This document shows, piece by piece, positions 7,343 through 13,044 of a stretch of 13,044 nt of DNA; position 1 is the first letter of the stretch; the number at the start of each line of letters is the position of its first letter. Source of the DNA: Cryomorphaceae bacterium (GTDB lineage: Bacteria > Bacteroidota > Bacteroidia > Flavobacteriales_G > Salibacteraceae); assembly GCA_003564735.1 (NCBI GenBank), contig PXEK01000347.1:1-13044 (forward strand). The letters run 5' to 3'. The translations under genes were made by a program, and so were the position numbers. The notes beneath the pieces are model-generated. The model did not search any database, had not been told where the DNA came from, and worked only from the letters and a program-made list of their open reading frames with translations.

Positions 7343-7861
7343 ATGTCAATAAAAAGTCCTAAGTATCATAAGTTAATATTAGCTTTTTATCTGTTGAGCG
7401 GTTCATTTTACGCTTTGCTCTTAACCGTCTTTTTTACGACGGGAAAGGGGGATATAATTTATATTGCGGGAATACCTGCTACTCTTCTTTTGTCAGCACT
7501 AGTTTTTAAAAACACGACCTACCTTGTGAACTATTCATCATATAATGACTTCATCGAGTTCTCTAATGCCGGTCTACTCCAGTCAAATAAATTAGTCATC
7601 AAAAGCTTCTCACAACGAATTGTAAAACAACATATCAATGAAATTCACATTAAAGGTTTCGCTTTTTGGAAACATATAAAAATATATTTGAAGAGTGACA
7701 GCGGTAGAACGTACACATCTTATATACCGCTTCGATTCCTATCTCAATCACAAACCATAAGATTATTAGAAGATCTTTCGGGAACCAAATTCGAAGAAGT
7801 TTGGGAAGCGGACTACAATACTGCTCAAGGTGCACCCGTATTGACTAATGCAGGTGCATAA
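7343..7861 (+). CDS. Small inner-membrane protein with two TM helices and a soluble C-terminal domain
   Basis: The 172-aa protein has two hydrophobic segments, about 11-31 and 38-55, separated by a short TTGKGD turn. A mixed alpha/beta soluble part follows (about 62-155), with strand-like segments such as DFIEFSNAGLL, INEIHIKGF and HIKIYLKSDSG. Both ends are predicted to face the cytoplasm. The layout (two-helix hairpin plus a compact beta domain) recalls bacterial PH-like (YdbS/bPH) membrane proteins, but no diagnostic motif is visible, so this is only a suggestion. The function is unknown. It has its own -7 box and, downstream, two hairpins, the second a strong terminator, so it is transcribed alone. 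The final 15 residues are low in structure. Confidence 0.8.
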   Translation: MSIKSPKYHKLILAFYLLSGSFYALLLTVFFTTGKGDIIYIAGIPATLLLSALVFKNTTYLVNYSSYNDFIEFSNAGLLQSNKLVIKSFSQRIVKQHINEIHIKGFAFWKHIKIYLKSDSGRTYTSYIPLRFLSQSQTIRLLEDLSGTKFEEVWEADYNTAQGAPVLTNAGA

Positions 7862-7876
7862 AAGGCGCAGCTAGGC

Positions 7877-7899
7877 GTTGTATTTGTTAAAAATACAAC
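7877..7899. other. Hairpin just upstream of the terminator
   Basis: A perfect 9-bp inverted repeat (GTTGTATTT 7877-7885, AAATACAAC 7891-7899) with a 5-nt loop sits 15 bases after the stop and 4 bases before the terminator stem. No T-run follows it directly. It could stabilise the mRNA 3' end or aid termination. Confidence 0.55.
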
Positions 7900-7903
7900 C
7901 CGT

Positions 7904-7938
7904 AACCCCGAAAGTTTTTCCTTTCGGGGTTTTTTTTT
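7904..7938 (+). terminator. Strong intrinsic terminator of the two-TM protein gene
   Basis: An 11-bp perfect stem (AACCCCGAAAG 7904-7914, CTTTCGGGGTT 7921-7931) with a 6-nt loop is followed by an unbroken T-run to 7938. It lies inside the open frame that extends upstream of the next gene, which argues that the frame before about 7995 is not translated. Confidence 0.93.
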
Positions 7939-8024
7939 ACTTTTACGCGTTGAATCAAGACTTATGCATTTGTTCTTCTTTCATTGAAAAAAGAATGAAT
8001 GGTGAGAGCAAAGCCTTGAATGAT

Positions 8025-10568
8025 ATGCGTTATTTTTTTAAGTCGTTTCTTTTTCTTCTTTTCCAAGCATCTTGTATTTCAGGTGTCAATGCCTCACATC
8101 TTATAGGCGGGCATATCGGTTATGAATTTTTGAGTTATAACAACGATGAATCAAAAGTTACTTTTCAAGTAACCGTCACAGCTTACTATGATTGCACCTC
8201 CCCATTTTGGGGTACAGGATTTCCCGAAGCCGTTCTCCCCATCAGGGTTTACGAGGGCAGTTATACCGATTCTGAAATTTCGTTTATTCGAACTCTGGGG
8301 TTACCTCTTGCAGACAGTACTCGAATCACTCCCAATACTCCTGAAAATTGCAGCTTTGGTTTCAACTCTTGTATATACCTCGTTGTTTTTCAAGGCCAAG
8401 TGGAGTTAGACGTCTCTGAACGCGGTCATCATTTTTTGTATGACAGGTGCTGCCGTCCTCCGGGAATACAAAACATTCATAATTCAGGCGAACAAGCGAT
8501 GACTTACCACGCTTGGACGGGGCCCACCGCAGGCAACCATAGTGCCCCAAATACCGCACCTCAATTTTTCGATACGCTTGTGGGTTACGTTTGCGCAAAT
8601 GATACTACCGCCATGTTTAATGACGTAATAGACCCGGATGGCGACAGGGTAGAGTTTTCTATTGAAGTACCATACCGAGGAACAACGGGTTCGGGAAACG
8701 GCGGTGCCCCTCCTCCTTCTATTAGTCCAAATGATTTTAGCAACTACAGTTTCCCCCCTTCTACGGTTATTTGGCGCGTTGGTCACAGTCCTCTTATGCC
8801 CTTTGGTACAAGCGGCTATCATAATATTGATGCACAAAGCGGGCTGGCTCTATTCAGCACTTCACAAACCGGCCCCTACGTTATCGCTATTGAATTAAAA
8901 GAATACCGAAATAACAGACTCATTGGAGTGACGCGCCGTGATTTACAACTTTCAGCTATAGATTGTCCGGGAAACAGCCCCCCCTCTTTCAACTCCATTG
9001 GCACGCACCCAAAAAAGACGGGCTCCAACACCTTCACCATTCAAGAAGGAGACTCACTTTGTTTTCCGATACGTTACACTGATGCAGATGCAAATGATGA
9101 ATTGCGATTGAAAGTGCGGGGAAACCTTTTCAATACCAATACTACCCATGCTCCACAAATAAATACAGTGAAGAACCAATTGGTAATAGATGAGGAGTTC
9201 TGTTGGCAAACGGCGTGCGGTGAAGGGCGCAGCACAGCTTACACCTTTGTCACTATGGCAACAGATAACGGTTGCCCGCCCAAAACAAGAGTAAACGATT
9301 TCACCATTCACGTTAAATCCACTCCTGAAATTGAAGAAATCACCGGGCCTGACAGAGTTTGCCCCGGAGATGATGAAAATGTTGAAATCACAGCTTCACC
9401 GGCTCCTGATACAACTTTTATAAGGTGGACCGGGTTAGAAAGTATTGACGTTCTAAATGCAAACTCGGATAGTAGTACACTTTCACTCAGAGCCGACACA
9501 CCGGGTTACTATACTTTTACGGCAAGAAATATAAACCCGTTCGGTTGTGAAAGTGAACCCGTTACCCACGAATTCAATGTGAGTGATTCCGTTTTACTCG
9601 AACTACCTCTGTTGGACAGTCTTTGCAACGGCGATACCGTTTTTGTAGAACCACTGAACCCTCAAACCCAATACCGGTACGAGTGGGTTTATGGTTCTGA
9701 CCAAAAAACAGGCTCTTCTTACAATGCCGAAGCTGTTAACTCTAGGTATATTTATGTAACCGCCATTAATGATGTTGGATGCAGCCTCACTGACAGTATG
9801 TACCAACATGTCTTTCCCCTACCGCCAATAGCGATTTCACGTGATACCACCATTTGCGAGGGTGCCGGAACAATGCTTCGGGCTTCAGGCTCGGGCAGCA
9901 TAAAATGGACGCCCGATTATAGACTTTCCAATACTGATGAGTTTCAAACCCGCGCACGTCCTCTAAGAAATACTAAATACAAAGCCATACTTACCGACAG
10001 CAATTCATGTAAGAACAATTCGACGGTTACGATAAACATTCAAAAACGCCCTGATTTCGATGCGCAAATTGATACCTTACTTTTTGACGGAGCTTATTTT
10101 AATGCGGCTATTAGCGGTGAGCTGCACGGCGCTTTCATAAAATGGGATAATGAAGAAAATAATTTGTGTACCGACTGTAAAACACAAAACGCTCTACTCA
10201 CCTTTTCACAGCAAATCAATTTACGCATTTACGATGCCTTGGGCTGCTTTAGCATTGATACCGCGTTTTACGTAGAAATTATTGAAGATTTTGAGGTGCA
10301 TATTCCCAATGCTTTTACTCCCAACGGTGACGGAGTGAACGATATTTTTATTCCCGTGTATTACGGCATTAAAGAAATTGATTTATTCGCAGTTTTTGAC
10401 CGGTGGGGAAATAAAGTTTTTGAAACCAACGATATGGGTAAAGGCTGGGACGGCTACTACAAAGGTAAGTTGGCTCGGGTTAATGAAGTTTACGTGTATA
10501 AACTCGTTGCACGGCAATTCAATGATAACCGACGTACCTATCAAGGAAAAATAGTGGTTATTTACTGA
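8025..10568 (+). CDS. T9SS-exported surface protein with gliding-motility-associated C-terminal domain
   Basis: The 847-aa protein starts with a signal peptide (MRYFFKSFLFLLF..., likely cut at VNA/S after residue 23). Residues about 24-313 form the N-terminal domain found in many large Bacteroidota surface proteins: SHLIGGHIGYEF, the CCRPPG motif at 142-147 and TRRD at 303-306. Several Ig/PKD-like beta domains follow, at about 433-520, 523-596, 598-672 and 677-750. The last 92 residues (about 756-847; IPNAFTPNGDGVNDIF, RWGNKVFE, WDGYYKGK, VYVYKL, GKIVV) are the type-B T9SS sorting domain (CHU_C/TIGR04131 type). The protein should be secreted across the outer membrane and held at the surface or released; adhesion is a guess. 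The frame is open back to 7878, but that stretch contains a terminator. ATG 8025 gives the best signal peptide; ATG 7995, with a very A-rich leader, is a real alternative. Confidence 0.92.
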   Translation: MRYFFKSFLFLLFQASCISGVNASHLIGGHIGYEFLSYNNDESKVTFQVTVTAYYDCTSPFWGTGFPEAVLPIRVYEGSYTDSEISFIRTLGLPLADSTRITPNTPENCSFGFNSCIYLVVFQGQVELDVSERGHHFLYDRCCRPPGIQNIHNSGEQAMTYHAWTGPTAGNHSAPNTAPQFFDTLVGYVCANDTTAMFNDVIDPDGDRVEFSIEVPYRGTTGSGNGGAPPPSISPNDFSNYSFPPSTVIWRVGHSPLMPFGTSGYHNIDAQSGLALFSTSQTGPYVIAIELKEYRNNRLIGVTRRDLQLSAIDCPGNSPPSFNSIGTHPKKTGSNTFTIQEGDSLCFPIRYTDADANDELRLKVRGNLFNTNTTHAPQINTVKNQLVIDEEFCWQTACGEGRSTAYTFVTMATDNGCPPKTRVNDFTIHVKSTPEIEEITGPDRVCPGDDENVEITASPAPDTTFIRWTGLESIDVLNANSDSSTLSLRADTPGYYTFTARNINPFGCESEPVTHEFNVSDSVLLELPLLDSLCNGDTVFVEPLNPQTQYRYEWVYGSDQKTGSSYNAEAVNSRYIYVTAINDVGCSLTDSMYQHVFPLPPIAISRDTTICEGAGTMLRASGSGSIKWTPDYRLSNTDEFQTRARPLRNTKYKAILTDSNSCKNNSTVTINIQKRPDFDAQIDTLLFDGAYFNAAISGELHGAFIKWDNEENNLCTDCKTQNALLTFSQQINLRIYDALGCFSIDTAFYVEIIEDFEVHIPNAFTPNGDGVNDIFIPVYYGIKEIDLFAVFDRWGNKVFETNDMGKGWDGYYKGKLARVNEVYVYKLVARQFNDNRRTYQGKIVVIY

Positions 10569-10640
10569 TATTTTACTTTTACCGGAATTTGTTATGCTCC
10601 AATACTTCTAGAGCACATCACGTAAACCGGCACGTTTTAT

Positions 10641-10648
10641 TAATTTTG
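10641..10648 (+). promoter_or_regulatory. -7 promoter box of the aminotransferase-kinase operon
   Basis: TAATTTTG, an exact TAnnTTTG match, lies 43 bases before the ATG at 10692. No clear TTTG is seen at the -33 distance. No terminator hairpin with a T-run is visible between the upstream gene and this box, so read-through from upstream is possible. Confidence 0.5.
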
Positions 10649-10691
10649 CATTTGTATTTGTACGGCCTAATAACACTCGAACGACAACAAC

Positions 10692-11894
10692 ATGAACGTA
10701 AATTTTGCCAAACGCGTTAGCGAACTTTCTGAGTCGCAAACTTTAGAAATGGCGGCTAAAAGTCGAGAATTAATAAAACAGGGAAAAGATATTATTAACC
10801 TGAGTTTAGGTGAACCCGATTTTGATACACCCGACTTTATCAATGACGCCGCGAAACAAGCCATCGCCGATAAAATCACTAAATACCCTCCCGTAAACGG
10901 TTTTGAAGAGTTGAGAGAAGCGATATGTACAAAGCTGAAACGAGATAACGGACTAGAGTACTCGGTAGGTAACATTGTTGTTTCTACGGGAGCCAAGCAG
11001 ACATTGATGAATATCTTTTTGAGCTTGGTAAATCCGGGAGATGAGGTTCTTTTACCTACACCATACTGGGTAAGCTATTATGCGATGGGTGAATTTTCAG
11101 GCGCAGTAATTAAAACGCTGAAAACCGATGTAGAAGACGATTTTAAAATGACCGGCCCTAAATTGAGGAAAAAACTGACTCCAAAAACTAAACTTTTGGT
11201 TTACAGCTCACCTTGCAACCCTAGCGGCAGCGCTTATACCTGCGAAGAGCTGGAAGATATTGCCTCCGTAATTGAGGAATTCCCCAATTTATATGTGGTT
11301 AGTGATGAAATTTATGAGCTCATAACTTTCGGCGAACACAAGCACGCCTCACTCGCTTCTTTCGATAATATCAAAGATCGTGTAATAACGGTTAACGGTG
11401 TTTCAAAAGGTTTTTCAATGACGGGCTGGCGTATTGGCTACATGGCAGGTCACGAAAATATTGCCAAGGCTTGCACTAAAATTCAGGGACAATTTACCTC
11501 AGGAGCCAACACCATAGCACAAATGGCTGCCAAGGCCGCCATGGAAAATTCGCCCGAAAAGGTAAGCTACATGAATGAAGCCTTTACCAAACGAAGACAA
11601 CTGATTTTGGATAAACTGGACGAAATTGACGGAATGTCTTCATCAGCGCCCGAAGGTGCTTTTTATGTTTTTCCCGACGTAACCGCATATTTTGGCAAAG
11701 ATGCTCCCGGGGGTAAGGTCATTGCTCACTCCACCGATTTATGCATGTATTTGCTCGAAGAAGCTGAAGTATCCACGGTTCCCGGTGAGGCCTTTGGCGA
11801 CGAAAACTGTATTCGTATCAGTTATGCCACCGATGAAAAATCAATCATAAAAGCAATGGACAGAATTAAAGTTGCGCTGGATAAACTAAAGTAA
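10692..11894 (+). CDS. aspC: Class I PLP-dependent aminotransferase, aspartate aminotransferase-like
   Basis: The 400-aa protein has all landmarks of subgroup I-beta aspartate aminotransferases: LGEPDFDTP (39-47), KYPPVNG (64-70), the PTPYW aromatic clamp (123-126 region), CNPSG with PLP-contacting N176, D205 and Y208 in VVSDEIYE, the Schiff-base lysine K239 in NGVSKGFSMTGWRIGY, R247, and carboxylate-binding R375 in NCIRISYA. It transfers amino groups between aspartate or related amino acids and 2-oxoglutarate, using PLP, in the cytoplasm. The exact amino acid cannot be fixed from the sequence; prephenate, aromatic or other substrates are known in relatives. The usual SPNNPTG motif reads SSPCNPSG. 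The start ATG follows an ACAACAAC leader without Shine-Dalgarno. It is co-transcribed with the sugar kinase 1 nt downstream. Confidence 0.93.
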   Translation: MNVNFAKRVSELSESQTLEMAAKSRELIKQGKDIINLSLGEPDFDTPDFINDAAKQAIADKITKYPPVNGFEELREAICTKLKRDNGLEYSVGNIVVSTGAKQTLMNIFLSLVNPGDEVLLPTPYWVSYYAMGEFSGAVIKTLKTDVEDDFKMTGPKLRKKLTPKTKLLVYSSPCNPSGSAYTCEELEDIASVIEEFPNLYVVSDEIYELITFGEHKHASLASFDNIKDRVITVNGVSKGFSMTGWRIGYMAGHENIAKACTKIQGQFTSGANTIAQMAAKAAMENSPEKVSYMNEAFTKRRQLILDKLDEIDGMSSSAPEGAFYVFPDVTAYFGKDAPGGKVIAHSTDLCMYLLEEAEVSTVPGEAFGDENCIRISYATDEKSIIKAMDRIKVALDKLK

Positions 11895-11895
11895 A

Positions 11896-12897
11896 GTGAA
11901 TAAGCACCTCATTCAAAGAATATTTCAAGACTTTAAAAACATCAAGGCCTTGGTGATAGGTGATGTGATGATTGATTCCTATTACAGAGGGAACGCCCAT
12001 CGTATATCGCCCGAAGCTCCCGTACCCGTTATATCTGTAACACAACGGGAAGACAGACCGGGAGGCGCGGCAAACGTGGCAAAAAACATTGCCTCACTGG
12101 GGGCAGATGTGTACTTGTGCGCATGCATCGGTGATGACAACAAGGGTGAACTGTTTACAAAATTGATGGTCGAAGAAAAATTACCTACAGCCGGCATCTT
12201 AACTGTTTCCGGGCGCACCACAACCTCCAAAACTCGCATCATCAGCCGTCAACAACAATTGTTGCGAGTTGACGAAGAAGAAACCACACCTTTAACTTTT
12301 GCACAAACACAAGAAATGCTGGAAAGAGTTTCAACTCTCATTTCTAAACACAATATTGATGTCGTTATTTTTGAAGACTACGACAAGGGTGTCATCACAA
12401 AAAACCTCATAGAGGGGGTGGTACAAATATGTAAAGACAAAGGCATACCCGTTACGGCTGACCCTAAAAAAGACCGTTTTTGGTCGTACAAAAATATCAC
12501 ACTGTTCAAACCCAATTTAAAAGAATTGGTTGAGGGCTTTCAAATGAAACCGGTAACAGAGCCCGATATTTCTTATTTAGACGAGGCTTTTGATAAACTC
12601 AAAAGTGAAATGGATATCTCATCTGTATTGATTACTCTTTCTGAATACGGCGTATATTATAATGACGGTAATACTTCCAAAATCATTCCTGCGCACATGC
12701 GAAAAATTTCGGATGTTTCAGGGGCGGGAGATACCGTTATTTCCGTGGCTTCACTTTGTTTAGCTTTGGGGCATTCATTAGAGTTAGCCTCTCAATTAGC
12801 CAACTTGGCCGGAGGGTTAGTTTGCGAGGAACCCGGCGTTGTACCTATCAACCCCTTGACTTTGCATGATGAGGCTGCGAAAGTATTGGCCGTTTAA
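11896..12897 (+). CDS. rfaE1: D-glycero-beta-D-manno-heptose-7-phosphate kinase (RfaE1/HldE kinase domain)
   Basis: The 333-aa PfkB/ribokinase-family protein shows the RfaE signature: VIGDVMIDSYYRG (20-32), ISPEAPVPV (37-45), RPGGAANVAKNIASLGA (54-70), TSKTRIISRQQQLLRVD (110-126) and DVSGAGDT (273-280) with catalytic base D279. The enzyme phosphorylates heptose-7-phosphate at C1 on the route to ADP-heptose for LPS core or glycan synthesis. It is kinase only: the nucleotidyltransferase domain of E. coli HldE is absent, so a separate RfaE2 should exist elsewhere. The start is GTG at 11896; an in-frame TAA lies 9 bases upstream, and the first ATG would remove the essential VIGD strand. It begins 1 nt after the aminotransferase stop, suggesting translational coupling. 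Its stop overlaps that of the opposite-strand gene. Another PfkB sugar specificity is possible but less likely. Confidence 0.88.
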   Translation: MNKHLIQRIFQDFKNIKALVIGDVMIDSYYRGNAHRISPEAPVPVISVTQREDRPGGAANVAKNIASLGADVYLCACIGDDNKGELFTKLMVEEKLPTAGILTVSGRTTTSKTRIISRQQQLLRVDEEETTPLTFAQTQEMLERVSTLISKHNIDVVIFEDYDKGVITKNLIEGVVQICKDKGIPVTADPKKDRFWSYKNITLFKPNLKELVEGFQMKPVTEPDISYLDEAFDKLKSEMDISSVLITLSEYGVYYNDGNTSKIIPAHMRKISDVSGAGDTVISVASLCLALGHSLELASQLANLAGGLVCEEPGVVPINPLTLHDEAAKVLAV

Positions 12898-13044
12898 TCA
12901 GGCGACATATCTAACTCATTAAATCGGTCGCCAAACAAATTTCTTTTGGTAGCTTCACGACTCAAAAAGTTGTGCGGGAAATGTGGCTCAAACGCACTTG
13001 AATGATCCAGCTTCATGACATGCTCATCACTCAGTTTCACCTCA
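12894..13044 (-). CDS. 3' end of a probable aldo/keto reductase (partial)
   Basis: The last 49 codons of a minus-strand gene enter from the window edge and end at TAA (12896-12894). The visible residues, EVKLSDEHVMKLDHSSAFEPHFPHNFL followed by a charged tail, resemble the C-terminus of NAD(P)H-dependent aldo/keto reductases, where an LSxExxxxLDxxSAFxPxFPHxFL-like segment is common. The catalytic tetrad lies outside the window, so the call rests on this short tail. The gene converges on rfaE1 and its stop codon overlaps by 4 bases. Confidence 0.55.
   Translation of the reverse strand, partial: EVKLSDEHVMKLDHSSAFEPHFPHNFLSREATKRNLFGDRFNELDMSPD

Noticed and set aside
8484..8837. 117-codon minus-strand frame inside the T9SS protein gene
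   Set aside because: Overlaps a strongly supported coding region with recognisable motifs; its translation shows no domain.
1..13044. CRISPR arrays, tRNA or rRNA genes, insertion sequences, prophage or defence genes
   Set aside because: I looked for spaced repeats, cloverleaf-type sequences, transposase or integrase motifs and found none; all sizeable genes read as housekeeping or envelope functions.

Overview
The window looks like ordinary chromosomal DNA from a Bacteroidota, most likely a flavobacterium-like marine or aquatic lineage; the order is an inference. Four signs support this. First, one large secreted protein ends in the 'gliding motility-associated' type IX secretion (T9SS) C-terminal domain. 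Second, exact Bacteroidota-type -7 boxes (TAnnTTTG) lie upstream of several genes. Third, start codons lack Shine-Dalgarno sequences and sit behind A/T-rich leaders. Fourth, the ribosomal protein S1 and Omp85-type barrel are typical of the phylum.

Layout: 98-871 (+) is a secreted helical-repeat protein of unknown function. It converges on 992-2143 (-), an outer-membrane Omp85/surface-antigen barrel without POTRA domains, and the two share a bidirectional hairpin terminator. Next, 2403-4568 (-) is rpsA, an S1 with six S1 domains and a long Lys/Glu-rich N-terminal extension. A 410-bp divergent spacer with three TACTTTTG boxes separates rpsA from a biosynthetic/degradative thiolase (4979-6157, +). 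There follow, all on +, a cytoplasmic SH3-NlpC/P60 peptidase (6311-7099), a small two-TM membrane protein (7343-7861), a T9SS-exported adhesin-like protein (about 8025-10568), and a two-gene unit. That unit is a class I aminotransferase (10692-11894) followed 1 nt later by an RfaE1-type heptose-7-phosphate kinase (11896-12897) with a GTG start. The last 151 bases carry the 3' end of a minus-strand gene, probably an aldo/keto reductase, whose stop codon overlaps the kinase stop.

Most genes are separately transcribed and bounded by strong intrinsic terminators; the only clear operon is aminotransferase-kinase. Functionally this is a housekeeping and envelope neighbourhood: translation (S1), acetyl-CoA/acetoacetyl-CoA metabolism, murein peptide turnover, outer-membrane and cell-surface proteins, amino-acid transamination and LPS-type heptose activation. 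I see no phage, transposon, CRISPR, tRNA or rRNA, and no convincing new multi-gene system. The points worth a second look are the forced non-ATG start of the Omp85 gene, the S1 extension, the crowded rpsA promoter region, the two uncharacterised proteins, and the tandem hairpins and overlapping stops at gene borders.
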